Both the position numbers and the translations under genes were made by a program. The notes beneath the pieces are model-generated. The model searched no databases and was not told the origin of the DNA. It saw only the letters and a list, made by a program, of their open reading frames with translations. DNA of 64,000 bases from Promethearchaeota archaeon (GTDB taxonomy: Archaea; Asgardarchaeota; Lokiarchaeia; Sigyniarchaeales; SOKP01), in assembly GCA_016840165.1 (NCBI GenBank), contig JAEOSU010000072.1:124001-188000 (forward strand). Direction: 5' to 3'. This document shows, piece by piece, positions 52,648 through 63,100 of this stretch (positions within the stretch are counted from its first letter, which is position 1; every line of letters begins with the position of its first letter).

Positions 52648-53754
52648 TTATTTTTCTGAAAACTTTTTGGGAGGGATAAACACATCCCTCGGACCCAATC
52701 GCTCTAAATTAATTGCTTGTTCAGGGCAATGATGTGCACAAACACCACATCCAATACATTTTGTTTCATCAATTACTGCGATGTCATCAACTAAATCAAT
52801 TGCTTCTACTGGGCATTTCTGCTCACAAGTACCACAGCCAATACAATCTTCATCGGAAATTCTTGCAATATAGGAAGTTATGGTATGTAGCGGCATAACT
52901 CCTCGATAATACATCTGAAATGGCCCACAGCAGCATTTACAGCAATTACAGATCGCTTCAATATTATTTTTTGTATCTAGATGTACATGAAAGACCTTAT
53001 GGACTAAACCGTAATCCTCTGCCTCTTGAAAGATCTTTAGCGCATCTTCTTTAGAGATTTTTTGACCAAAATTCTGTTCGATAACAAACTGAGCACTTTT
53101 GTCAAAGAAAAAACAATTTTGTTTAGGTGCATTTAATTTACATGGATCATCCACTAGCTCTTTTTCAGTTCTACAATAACAATTTGAAACTGCAATATTA
53201 TCATAGTTGTTTAGTATTATTTTGATCTCTTCATATGGCATAACACTTTCAGTCCCAGGTTCAATTTGCTCTTCCACAGGTACGATTCTATCAAGAGCTG
53301 GTAAAGTTCTAAATTGTTCAATTATCGTGTCGTAATTTTTCTGAGTACCTTCTTTTAATTCTTCGAAAATTTCTTCAAAGAGATGAGCCTTTTTCCGATT
53401 TTTCTCCGTATTTCCACCTCGTAAAAATTGGTATTCAAATAAACCGGGCCACATAGGTAATAACCGATAAACCATAATACCTGTCGTTCGACTTGGAACC
53501 CCAACAATTACCCCTTGTTTCATCAGATCATTCAGTATTTCATGGATTTTGCTTAGACCTAATTTTGTTTTTTCCTTAATTTGTTCCAGATTCATAGTCT
53601 GTGTTTTAAAATTCAAAATAAATTGTGCTTGCTCTTCCGTCATGATGAGCTTTAATAATTCTATCACCGTAGAACTAATAGGCATAGGCATTTTACCAAC
53701 TTTCGCAATTGTTCTCGCGGCACGATACCATAACTTTTCAGACTGTTCTGACAT
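52648..53754 (-). CDS. Winged-helix / multi-Fe-S redox protein
   Basis: In the 368-aa protein the first 110 residues contain a winged helix-turn-helix (QIKEKTKLGLSKIHEILNDL). A Cys-rich middle domain carries VSNCYCRTEKELVDDPC and NCCKCCCGPF. Two [4Fe-4S] ferredoxin motifs close the protein (CIGCGTCEQKCP and CIGCGVCAHHCP, both with the C-terminal CP). Such proteins may be redox-responsive regulators or electron carriers. The ATG at 53754 is chosen over 53790 because GGTTGGGG precedes it closely. It lies downstream of the DUF134 gene on the same strand, and the two may share regulation. Confidence 0.75.
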   Translation of the reverse strand: MSEQSEKLWYRAARTIAKVGKMPMPISSTVIELLKLIMTEEQAQFILNFKTQTMNLEQIKEKTKLGLSKIHEILNDLMKQGVIVGVPSRTTGIMVYRLLPMWPGLFEYQFLRGGNTEKNRKKAHLFEEIFEELKEGTQKNYDTIIEQFRTLPALDRIVPVEEQIEPGTESVMPYEEIKIILNNYDNIAVSNCYCRTEKELVDDPCKLNAPKQNCFFFDKSAQFVIEQNFGQKISKEDALKIFQEAEDYGLVHKVFHVHLDTKNNIEAICNCCKCCCGPFQMYYRGVMPLHTITSYIARISDEDCIGCGTCEQKCPVEAIDLVDDIAVIDETKCIGCGVCAHHCPEQAINLERLGPRDVFIPPKKFSEK

Positions 53755-53858
53755 TTTTCCCCAACCTTTAAATATATAGGTAAAAATCAAACAAGTATAT
53801 TATTAAAATTAGCTATTTCATAAAAAAATTGCGCAAATTCTGTTAAGGAATATACGTG

Positions 53859-54284
53859 TTATAAAGGATTCTTAACAAGGAAATAAACATCATTAGAACC
53901 GCATTTAGGACATGTAGTTTTACTGTCTTGGGTTGCTTGAGGATCCTCCCATTCATACTCGCAACTTAAACATCCATAACCTAAAAATGGCTTTTTTAAA
54001 TTAACATTTCCACCAAAAATATTGATATTTTTTCCTTCTACAAATGCTTGAGTTACTTTCTGATGAGCACTTTCTAAAATCCTAGAAAAAGTTGGTTGAG
54101 ATACACCCATTTTATCTGCAGAATCTTTTTGGGTCAATGAAACGTAATGTTTAAGTCTCATTGCTTCAAATTCGGCTACTGTAAGCACAACTGACGCTTC
54201 ATATAATGGATCTTCTATACGTCGAATGAAATAAAAATTACTCGGCGGATTTTTCACAAATCGCATTCTTGTTCTGCGTCCCAT
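53859..54284 (-). CDS. DUF134/UPF0251 helix-turn-helix protein with a zinc ribbon
   Basis: This 141-aa DNA-binding protein has an N-terminal helix-turn-helix (LTVAEFEAMRLKHYVSLTQK, then KMGVSQPTFSRILESAHQKV) and a C-terminal zinc ribbon (CLSCEYEW and CPKCGSNDV). DUF134 proteins often sit near iron-sulfur or redox genes. Here it is upstream of the winged-helix/Fe-S protein on the same strand and divergent from the sugar transporter, so it may regulate one or both. This is a family-based inference. Confidence 0.8.
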   Translation of the reverse strand: MGRRTRMRFVKNPPSNFYFIRRIEDPLYEASVVLTVAEFEAMRLKHYVSLTQKDSADKMGVSQPTFSRILESAHQKVTQAFVEGKNINIFGGNVNLKKPFLGYGCLSCEYEWEDPQATQDSKTTCPKCGSNDVYFLVKNPL

Positions 54285-54495
54285 TTAACATCAAATCAAA
54301 GTGTTATCCGATAATACCTTTTATTAATAATAATCATTCACAAATTATTATAATTTATTGCTTATAAATAAAAGGTATTTAGGACGATTTCTGGTTTATT
54401 CCGATAGAATACACCGAATAAATGCATCACATATAAAAAGCTTAAAGTCTAATTAATATCTAATTTCAATTTTAATTATAAATGAGGATATTTTC

Positions 54496-55899
54496 ATGGC
54501 AAAAACTGAGGATATGATTCAAACTTCGAAATTAAATATGGCTTCCTATGGATTTGGGAAATTATTGAATGAATTTTTGGATATGGCTTTTGTCTCTTAC
54601 TCTTTTTTCTATTACGAGCGAGCTTTAGGTTTAGAGTCCTTACTAGTCGGTTTAGGGTTCCTTATCTTTGCTGTATACAATGCGATTAACGATCCTTTAG
54701 TTGGGTATTTAACCAATCGTCCATTTAAATTTACAAAAAAATGGGGACGCAGAAAACCATGGATAATTATTGGTGGAGCATTATGGCTAACAAGTTACCT
54801 TTTAATATTTACACCACCAACAAGAGATCCAATAGGGGGTACATGGATATTATTTGCATGGTTACTTTTTTCTACGTGTATATATGATACATTCAGTTCG
54901 ATTTTTTTTGTGAATTTTTCTTCTCTATTTCCTGATAAATGGCGTTCTGTTAAGTCACGTAGATTAGCAACAGGGATTCAAACTCCTATAGGTGTCTTTG
55001 GAGTTGCTCTTGGTGCTCTTATTCCCCCATTAATTATAACTGATAATTCTAATGCTGATTTATATCTCATTCAAGCTGGTTTATTGGTTATAATTGGATT
55101 TGTTGTATTAGGGATTTCAATTCCAGGTTATAAGGAAGACCAGAGATACATCGATTCCTATCTTGCCAGTTATGATGAGGAACAGCGTGAATTAAAATTC
55201 TTCAAATCATTAAGAGAGGCACTTAAAGTAAAATCCTTTAGGGTATTCATTATCAGCTATACACTCTATAGATGTTTAGTTATTTCGATGCAAGCTTCTA
55301 TACCTTATGTCGTAGAATTCATATTGAAAGAAGTAACTTTAATTCAAACTCTATTATCAGCAGCATTTTTAGTTGGAGCGTTAATTTCTTCTCCATTATG
55401 GGCATTCATAGCACAAAAGACAAATAATAATAAAAGAACTATGTTAATCGGTAGTATATTAATGACAGTTTTTACATTTCCATTTTTCTTTTATAATACT
55501 ATAACACTAATGTTCATTGGATTCTTATTTTTTGGTTTTGGTTTAGGCAGTTATTGGACATTAATTTCAGCTGTTCTAGCTGATATAATTGATGAATCGG
55601 TGGTAAAATACGAAAAACGAGAAGAAGGCATCTATAATGGTTTTCTACAATTCTTTGGACGTCTAGGGTTATTATTTCAAGTCGTAATATTTGCGCTAGT
55701 TCATTCTCTTACTAATTTACAGGAAGGACAAGGTCATGTAGGCCAACCAGAATCCGCATTTTTCGGTGTGTTGCTTCACTTTTCCTTAATTCCAGCGATA
55801 GTAATGCTAATAGGTACGCTAATCTTTTGGAAATACTATAAACTTACTCCAGATATAGTAACTCAAAATCAATTGAAGGTAAAAGAATTAGGATTATAA
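54496..55899 (+). CDS. GPH-type sugar:cation symporter (MFS, MelB-like)
   Basis: The 467-aa protein has 12 predicted transmembrane segments and the GPH signature in the second half of the first bundle: AVYNAINDPLVGYLTNRPFK, KKWGRRKPWIIIGGALW. It imports a glycoside with a cation, for example a melibiose- or glucuronide-like sugar. Later motifs include NFSSLFPDKWRSVKSRR and LADIIDESVVKYEKREEGIY. The neighbouring GH4 glycosidase (57.8 kb) gives a plausible route for the imported sugar, though an aminotransferase lies between. ATG with GAGGA upstream. Confidence 0.85.
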   Translation: MAKTEDMIQTSKLNMASYGFGKLLNEFLDMAFVSYSFFYYERALGLESLLVGLGFLIFAVYNAINDPLVGYLTNRPFKFTKKWGRRKPWIIIGGALWLTSYLLIFTPPTRDPIGGTWILFAWLLFSTCIYDTFSSIFFVNFSSLFPDKWRSVKSRRLATGIQTPIGVFGVALGALIPPLIITDNSNADLYLIQAGLLVIIGFVVLGISIPGYKEDQRYIDSYLASYDEEQRELKFFKSLREALKVKSFRVFIISYTLYRCLVISMQASIPYVVEFILKEVTLIQTLLSAAFLVGALISSPLWAFIAQKTNNNKRTMLIGSILMTVFTFPFFFYNTITLMFIGFLFFGFGLGSYWTLISAVLADIIDESVVKYEKREEGIYNGFLQFFGRLGLLFQVVIFALVHSLTNLQEGQGHVGQPESAFFGVLLHFSLIPAIVMLIGTLIFWKYYKLTPDIVTQNQLKVKELGL

Positions 55900-55990
55900 T
55901 CTCTAAATTTAAAAATCAAAATTTTTAACTCCTATTTTTTTTATTCAGCTTTTTCGCAATTTTAAAGTTCAAATCATCATTTGAACTCAT

Positions 55991-57169
55991 ATGAAGATTG
56001 AATACGCTGAAAGAGTAAATCGCCTTCCAAAATATATATTTGCCGCGATTGAGGAATTGAAGCTTCAAAAGAAAAAAGAAGGGATAGATATGATTTCACT
56101 TGGAATAGGAGATCCCGATCTATCTACTCCCCAATTAATCATTGATGAATTAGTTAAACAGGCAGGTGATCCTGCAAATCAAAATTATCCTTTAAGTATG
56201 GGGGAGCCAGAGTTTAGAGAAGCTGTAAAGAGATGGTATAATGTAAGATTTCATTTGGATTTCGATGTAGAAACGGAAGTTACAAATTTAATAGGAGGGA
56301 AAGAAGGAGTGGCAAATATTGCTCGAGCTTTTGTTAATCCCGGAGATATTGTAATGTGTCCCAATCCAGGATATCCTGTATACGAAAATGGGGGAACAAA
56401 ATTGAGCGATGGTGTTCCATATCGTATTCCTTTGTTGAAAGAAAATCAATTTTTGCCAAATTTCGAGGATATTGACACGAAAATATTAAAAAAAGCTAAA
56501 ATGCTCTACTTAAATTATCCAAATAACCCAACCGGTGCTATTGCACCCATAGATTTTCTTAAATCCGCAGTTGATTTTGCGGAGGATTATAATTTCTTTA
56601 TCATCTATGATAATCCATATTCTGAATTTACTTTTGGCGATTATATTGCTCCTTCTCTTTTAGAAATCGATCCCAATCATATTGAGATAAATAGTGCGTC
56701 AAAGATGTTTTGTATGACAGGATTCCGATGCGGATGGGCAGTCGGAAATGCAGAAATCATAGATGGGATACGAAAAATCAAATCTCAAATCGATTCCGGA
56801 TGTCCAATTTTCATCCAAAAAGCAGTAATAAAAGGATTAAATGAATATACATCAGAAAAGAAACCTAAAATTGTAAAGGAAAATATTGATATCTATGAAA
56901 AACGGAGGGATGTCTTGATAAAAGGATTAAAAAAAATTGGTTGGGAAACAGATTTTCCAAAAGCAACCTTTTATTTATGGACAAGGATACCCGAAAATGA
57001 AACAAGTAGTATGGAATTTGTAAAAAAACTTATCAATATAGGAGTAATTTTAACCCCCGGAGAGGGTTTTGGTGAGTATGGAGAAGGCTATGTAAGATTT
57101 GCCTTAACTCAATCAATTGACAGAATAAAAGAAGCTATAGAGCGAATTGAAAAATTAATTAATAATTAA
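55991..57169 (+). CDS. Class I/II aminotransferase (LL-diaminopimelate aminotransferase-like)
   Basis: The 392-aa PLP enzyme has ISLGIGDPDLSTPQLIIDEL, YPNPGYP-like CPNPGYPVYENGG, the cofactor motif YLNYPNNPTGAIA, IYDNPYSEFTF, and the PLP Lys in NSASKMFCMTGFRCGW. The pattern is that of the aspartate/alanine/LL-DAP aminotransferase group; substrate choice between alanine, aspartate and LL-DAP cannot be decided from motifs alone. Monocistronic, starting 90 nt after the transporter. Confidence 0.85.
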   Translation: MKIEYAERVNRLPKYIFAAIEELKLQKKKEGIDMISLGIGDPDLSTPQLIIDELVKQAGDPANQNYPLSMGEPEFREAVKRWYNVRFHLDFDVETEVTNLIGGKEGVANIARAFVNPGDIVMCPNPGYPVYENGGTKLSDGVPYRIPLLKENQFLPNFEDIDTKILKKAKMLYLNYPNNPTGAIAPIDFLKSAVDFAEDYNFFIIYDNPYSEFTFGDYIAPSLLEIDPNHIEINSASKMFCMTGFRCGWAVGNAEIIDGIRKIKSQIDSGCPIFIQKAVIKGLNEYTSEKKPKIVKENIDIYEKRRDVLIKGLKKIGWETDFPKATFYLWTRIPENETSSMEFVKKLINIGVILTPGEGFGEYGEGYVRFALTQSIDRIKEAIERIEKLINN

Positions 57170-57186
57170 AATAAAAAAAATAAGAA

Positions 57187-57429
57187 TTATTTTGAAAGAT
57201 TATCATATTTTTTCCTCAGATAAGCCATTTTCATATCATCCTCATTTTCTAAATCTGAAGCGTCCAAAAACATCATTAATGGAGCATTATCTGAGTTCCA
57301 GTCCTTATAATAGTCTAGAATCATCTCTGGATCGATTTTTCTAGAGAATTCTTTATTCGTACTTGTCACCTCCTTTTGTTTTATTAAACTCTCACATAGA
57401 AAATCCAATCCTATTTCTCCCTCTTTCAA
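57187..57429 (-). CDS. Unknown small acidic protein (80 aa)
   Basis: The 80-aa helical acidic protein (MILDYYKDWNSDNAPLMMFL, DASDLENEDDMKMAYLRKKY at the end) is not recognised. Starts are uncertain: TTG at 57429 is used. A strong GGAGGTGA ribosome site lies about 15 codons downstream, in the frame but without a clear start codon just after it. A shorter product may be the real one. It is convergent with the aminotransferase, 17 nt apart. Confidence 0.4.
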   Translation of the reverse strand: MKEGEIGLDFLCESLIKQKEVTSTNKEFSRKIDPEMILDYYKDWNSDNAPLMMFLDASDLENEDDMKMAYLRKKYDNLSK

Positions 57430-57791
57430 TTAATTGTGAAAATATTATGGTAAGAGAACAAATCCCAAAAAATTAAAAGAAAAAGGCAGAAAAAAGGATT
57501 TATTCTCCCTTCATAATACTACACAAATTGGGATGAAGGCTCTCTTATAGCCTACCCATGTAGTTGTAGTATTATGATGTGAAAATTTCATTATAATCAA
57601 ATTATGTATTGAAAAAGAAGTGTTAACGATCCCTTTTAAGATTTCCCATTTTGATCCCATCATAAAAGAAAATCTTAACATAGTTCTTATAACATTTAAT
57701 TGGATGGATTTTCATAATTTTTTAAATTAATTCTTCGTTTAATTAATTGAACAATAATTACATTCAATGAGAGTAAGGGGATAATAAAGGA
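57430..57791. other. 362-nt intergenic region containing a hairpin
   Basis: The region between the small minus-strand gene and the GH4 gene holds a nested 67-nt hairpin (57511-57577) and an A+T-rich leader for the GH4 gene. No protein-coding frame is supported. Confidence 0.5.
57511..57577. ncRNA. 67-nt nested hairpin: structured RNA or mobile-element palindrome
   Basis: 57511-57523 (TCATAATACTACA) is the exact reverse complement of 57565-57577, giving 13 bp. Inside, TGGG (57529-57532) pairs with CCCA (57555-57558), and AGGCT (57537-57541) pairs with AGCCT (57549-57553), with a 7-nt loop. Three stacked helices in one 67-nt unit are unlikely by chance in this composition. It could be a small RNA, an intergenic regulatory structure for the GH4 gene about 210 nt downstream, or a MITE-like palindrome. 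Strand is not determined. Confidence 0.5.
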
Positions 57792-59111
57792 ATGGATAAA
57801 AAGATTGTACTCATTGGGGCAGGTTCTACCTCATTTGGTCCAAATATGTTCTCAGATTTATATTTAAGTGATATTTTAGAAGGTTGCGAAGTTATGTTAA
57901 ATGATATCGATAAAAGCAAGCTAGATATGATGTATGATTTGCTGCTTATCGAAAATGAGCGAAGTGAAGAGAAATTTATCCTTAACAAGACTCTAAACCG
58001 TGAAGAGGCTCTAAAAGGAGCAGATTTCATAATCAATTCAATTGAAGTAGGGGATCGTATGAAACTATGGAGGCAAGATTATGAGATTCCAAGAAAACAT
58101 GGCTCTACTCAGGTTTTAGGAGAGAATGGAGGACCAGGAGGTATCTTTCATACTTTTCGCATCCTTCCTCACATTATAGAAATCGTTAAAGATGTTGAAA
58201 GGATATGCCCGAATGCGTTTTTCATTAATTTTTCAAATCCAATGTCTCGTGTATGTTTGGGAATTAAACGAGCAGTGAATATTAACTTTATTGGTTTATG
58301 TCATGAAATTCATTCACTTGAACACCATATACCGCTTTTATTGAACAAAAAGCTAAATGAAATTAAAATGGTTGTTGCGGGATTGAATCATTTTGGATTT
58401 TTATTAAGTTTGGAAGAAAAGTTGTCAGGTCAGAATTTGCTACCAGACTTTAATCGGAATGCTACGAATTACTTTAAGAAAAAAGAAGATAGATTTGAAT
58501 TTTCACAATTAACTTTCGAGGTGTATGAACGATTTGGTTATTTTCCACATGCCGGTGATAATCATATGGGAGAGTATTTACAATTTGCTGAAGAATTTAC
58601 CAAGACTCAGGATATGGTTGATTGGATAAATCATACTGATCATCAAAATCAAAGCATATTCAAGCGTGCCTTGAGATATCATAAAAAATTGATTAAAAAC
58701 AAATATCCGCGAAAAGGATTCTTAAGTAAATTCCCATCAGGAGAGAGGGCAATACCTATAATAGAGACAATCCTAACAGACAAGAATAGCTATGAGAATT
58801 CCGTTAATATTCCAAATGATGGTATTATTACTAACCTTCCTCAAGATCTCATCGTAGAAGTGCCATGTATCGTAAGTAAGGAGGGTGTGAAAGGTGTAAA
58901 ACTTGGAAATATACCTAAAAATATCGCAGCACTTTTAAGAATTGAAGCAACTATTCAGGATTTGTGTGTAGAGGCCGTACTAAAGAAATCTAAGGATTTA
59001 GCTATGGCTGCTATAGCACTTGATCCTAATGTGGGCAGTTTCAAGAAAGCAGAAATCATTTTTAAAGAGATGACTCAACTTCAAAAGGATTTTTTACCTG
59101 CTTTTAATTAA
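57792..59111 (+). CDS. GH4-family glycosidase (NAD- and metal-dependent)
   Basis: The 439-aa protein of glycoside hydrolase family 4 uses NAD and a divalent metal to cleave alpha- or beta-glycosides by an oxidation-elimination route. The Rossmann motif IVLIGAGSTSFGPNMFSDL, GENGGPGGIFHTFR, SNPMSRV and the metal motif GLCHEIHSLE (Cys-His) are recognisable, with AGLNHFG after them. It is likely an alpha-glucosidase or galacturonidase-type member; anomeric specificity is not readable. It may use the sugar imported by the GPH transporter upstream. Confidence 0.85.
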   Translation: MDKKIVLIGAGSTSFGPNMFSDLYLSDILEGCEVMLNDIDKSKLDMMYDLLLIENERSEEKFILNKTLNREEALKGADFIINSIEVGDRMKLWRQDYEIPRKHGSTQVLGENGGPGGIFHTFRILPHIIEIVKDVERICPNAFFINFSNPMSRVCLGIKRAVNINFIGLCHEIHSLEHHIPLLLNKKLNEIKMVVAGLNHFGFLLSLEEKLSGQNLLPDFNRNATNYFKKKEDRFEFSQLTFEVYERFGYFPHAGDNHMGEYLQFAEEFTKTQDMVDWINHTDHQNQSIFKRALRYHKKLIKNKYPRKGFLSKFPSGERAIPIIETILTDKNSYENSVNIPNDGIITNLPQDLIVEVPCIVSKEGVKGVKLGNIPKNIAALLRIEATIQDLCVEAVLKKSKDLAMAAIALDPNVGSFKKAEIIFKEMTQLQKDFLPAFN

Positions 59112-59257
59112 TCATTTTTTACTAGTAAATTATCATTTTTGCTAGTATTAAATATAGAATTATTTATATTCAATAAAATAGAGATGATATTATGATCTAA
59201 ATTGATCATAAATATAAAGAGATAGATTTTTTAAATATTATCATTATATAATAGCTT

Positions 59258-60199
59258 ATGAAATCTAATGGGAGAGAGATTTCAGAGGGAAAAATAGAAA
59301 AAGCCACTGAATTATTATGGAGAGTTTGGTGGTTTTGTTTTTATTTACTTATTGTACCTTCTTTAATTGCGGTAATTGGATTTTATATCTTTAACTTTTT
59401 GATTAAAGATGTTTATATTTCTTCTGGATTTGCTGTGTTAAGTTTTATGTTTTCAATACTACTATTTTATAAACCATTTGATAAATATCGAAAAAAATCC
59501 TTTTTTCTTAATAGATTAAATAATCCGACCGCAAGAATTCATATATTATATTTGGTATCAATTTTATCTTTAATAGTAACACCTATTTTTGTTTATATTA
59601 CTCCCGAAGATTATTATTTCGAATTACTCCCATTGATTTCTTATATTATTCTTTATAATATCATATATCTCTATTTTTATTTTAAGCCGATTGATTATTT
59701 TGATATTTCAGAAAGGGCATTTAAGTATCATGGAAGATTCGTTGATTCTTTCAAGAAATTTTACAACATTATACTTGTTGTAAATTTTATTTTTCATATA
59801 ATATTTCTCTCGTATACCTTTGATACCAAATATTCGTGGTTATTTGCGCTTATAGCGGATATAATCTTTTATTTCATCTCACTTTCATCAACTAGAAAAG
59901 TAAGAAGAAATATTTCAAAAAAAATTGAGAGTAAGCAACCAATTACTTTAGAACTTAATCAATATAAGCAGAAATTTTCAATATTAGTTATTAGCCTTGT
60001 TTTTGCATTGATAATCCAAATGCCGTTTGTTGTTATACTCGTATTTAGCTTAATGGGACATATCTTCTCAAATTTCGAAATTTTTAATGCAGCTTTGTTT
60101 TCTATCGCACTCTTGTTATTTTACTTAAAAATTAGGGTTTATTTTAGCATTTACCATCATAAAAACAAAAAACAACGGGAGTTGGATATAATTGAATGA
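59258..60199 (+). CDS. Polytopic membrane protein of unknown function
   Basis: The 313-aa, very hydrophobic protein has about eight transmembrane segments separated by short basic loops (FLNRLNNPTARIHIL, SSTRKVRRNISKK). It is Phe-, Ile- and Tyr-rich. No family motif is seen. The stop codon (60197-60199) overlaps the start of the next, giant membrane gene (TTG at 60192), so both belong to one operon and may form a membrane complex. Function is unknown. Confidence 0.65.
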   Translation: MKSNGREISEGKIEKATELLWRVWWFCFYLLIVPSLIAVIGFYIFNFLIKDVYISSGFAVLSFMFSILLFYKPFDKYRKKSFFLNRLNNPTARIHILYLVSILSLIVTPIFVYITPEDYYFELLPLISYIILYNIIYLYFYFKPIDYFDISERAFKYHGRFVDSFKKFYNIILVVNFIFHIIFLSYTFDTKYSWLFALIADIIFYFISLSSTRKVRRNISKKIESKQPITLELNQYKQKFSILVISLVFALIIQMPFVVILVFSLMGHIFSNFEIFNAALFSIALLLFYLKIRVYFSIYHHKNKKQRELDIIE

Positions 60200-63100
60200 A
60201 GAAATAATTGAAGATCCAAAAATGCGTAAGTGGCAGATCGCAAATATGATCTTATCATTGTTTTTTATATTCATTACTATTCTATTCTCCTATTTAATTG
60301 AATATCCTATAATTATCCTTATAATTATCCCTATAATTATTATCATTACATATTATGAGCAAAAAGCTAATGTAAGTCCAACTAAGTACAGTAGATTTAT
60401 ATATATCCTCAGTATAGTGATAGTGCTCGGAACTATCAATTTCTGGATCATTCCAAGTTTTATTGATTTTTATCCATTTAACATTCAAGTTATTGTATTT
60501 TGTATTAGTTTTTACCTTCTTTTGCAATATTTTATTCGCTATGAATATTTTAAAAAAGAAAGTGTTATAATTGCCCAACATATCTTAAGTTATCTCACTT
60601 TTATAGTTATTGCTTATTCATTCTTTCCTATCTTAAGTTTTGAGTTTTCTAGCATCTCAAATGAATCTGCAGCTCTGACTTTAAACGTCTTAGCTCATAT
60701 TTTAATTAATCTTTTGGTTCTATTAAGCTCATTATATTATCTTTACCTTCGTCATCTAAAAATGAAATCATCAAAAGTGTTTAATCTTATTTTATTAACT
60801 ATTTTTTTGCTAATTGAGTTAAATTTCTATGCCATAATCAATTTATTGAATTTTTATCGTATAGATTATGGTTCATTTATTCAATTTTTATTCATAGGTT
60901 TAAATTTAATCCCAATTATTTTCTTGGGATATGTACTGGTTAATTTCATATTAGGTATAATACCGGAACAAGTTGAAAAGAAATTGAGCTATATTTTACT
61001 TTGGATAATTTTAAGTTTATCAAGTTTTTCGATAATTTTTGTTTTCTACACTTCATTTCAAATAGTTTTAATCACTATTTTAATATTTTCAGTCATTTCT
61101 CAACTTTTATTAACAATAGGATGGAAATTTACCTATATTTCTGAAATCTCCTTAAGGAAGTTGAGAATAATTATCCTATATGCGATCTATTTAGATCTTT
61201 TTGTTTTGACATTTACTCCTTTTTTTGACTTGCTTCAAATGATTAATTTTGAATACCCAATTTTATTTTCAATTTATTTCTCGCTACTTATAATTGCCAT
61301 AATTCATAATATTTGCTACAGCCAATTTCGTATTTCTAAATTATTTCTCTTTTCATTAAATGTTCTTTCATTATTATTTACTACCTTATTGATATTTCTG
61401 TTTTGCATGTTCTTCACATCAGGAACTTATTATAGCTTGATAATTCCTGTTCTTTTTTCATGTCTCTTTCTATTTATAGCACTTTTCTATATAAAAAGCA
61501 TAGTAAAAAGCAAGATTTTGTTGAATAAGTTAATTTTTTATAATTTATATATCGTCTCGGCACTCATTACGTCGATACCTTATTTTATTACTTTTGAGAT
61601 GGTCAAATTGGGATATACAGTTGATTTTCTCTCGCCATTTAATTTTTCACTCTACATTCTCTATTTCATTCTAGCACTATTGTACATTTTTTCAAGAAAT
61701 CTAAGTTTTAAAGAAGATAGCAGAGATTTACTTCTCAAAATCCAAGTGGGAATTGAAGTGTTAATCGCCTTTACAACTATTTTCTATTATCCTTATCTCT
61801 TGCTTAGAGGGACCACATATCAATTTATATTACCAATATTGTTTACATCCGCCTTTGCATTCCTTCCTCTATTCTTTTCCTATAAAAAAAGGTTCTTTCC
61901 GAAAATAGTTAATAAATACACCATCATTTTTAATGTACTAATTTTATGGGGGTGTATAATTTCATTACCCTCGTTTGTGGCAATGGAATTAACATTACTT
62001 GGCTTTGTTGTGGATTTATATCTCGTTGTCTTGATAACTGGAATTATAGTCTTTGCATTTCTATTATTCCTAAATAATGTTGCCAAATATTTGAGTCTCA
62101 CATCAAGAACAATTGAAATCATAAAAATGTTTCAACTCATTAACTGGATGATTGTTTGTGTTCTATCGAGTTGGCAAGTGTTTCTTTTTATAGATGGATT
62201 GTTCCATGTGATACTTCTTCCAGAAATTAGCATTGCCATATCGGTTATCTTCTTTTTACTAATAAATCTCATTAATTTACCGTTATTAGAAAGTTTCAAG
62301 CAAATTGTATTTGAAAATAGAAAAAGTAGATATGATTACTATAAGATTTACAAAATTTATGAATATAACAAGAATGTCATTTACTTTGGTTTGATCTTTG
62401 CCATTTCTTTCTTAATAAGTTTATTGCCTCGACAATTTGGTTTGTATTCAATTATCTTTATAGAAGAATCATTCATTTTTCCCTTATTGATTCAAATTGC
62501 TATTCTAACGTTGTTTAGTTTATTACTAATGCACATAAAAATATCCTCCTTTAAAATTGAATTTGTAAAAGTCAAGTTAATCCTAGAGATGATATGCTGG
62601 TTTTGTTTAAAGATAATTATTTGCTTATTTGTGATATTGTTTTCAGTACAAATCTCTGTAATTAATCGAATATTTTTGGGAGTATTGGTTTTTTCAATCT
62701 TAAGCCCCATTAGTGTATACTATCTCAATGAAAAATTTATCATTTTAGAGCCATCGATAAAAAGGATGAAACAAGGAATTCTTGCTTTATTTTTGGTTTC
62801 TATTATAAGCTTCTTTGCCGAATTTTATTGGCTTCTTTATTTTGAATTGGCTATAATTGCGATTGATCAATTATATCTTATAATAAATTCTCTATTTATT
62901 GTTTATTTGTATCTTAATTTTACTACGATCCATTACAAGCATATTATAGAGGAGGAAAAAAGCATAAGCCTCTATAAATTCTTTGGGATAAATATTTTGC
63001 TTTTAAGCTCGGTGATCTTGATTAATTCTATCTTCTTTCTTTTTTTCTTAATTCTTTTATATTCATTGATTCTATACAATAGGAATCGAAGTATTATATT

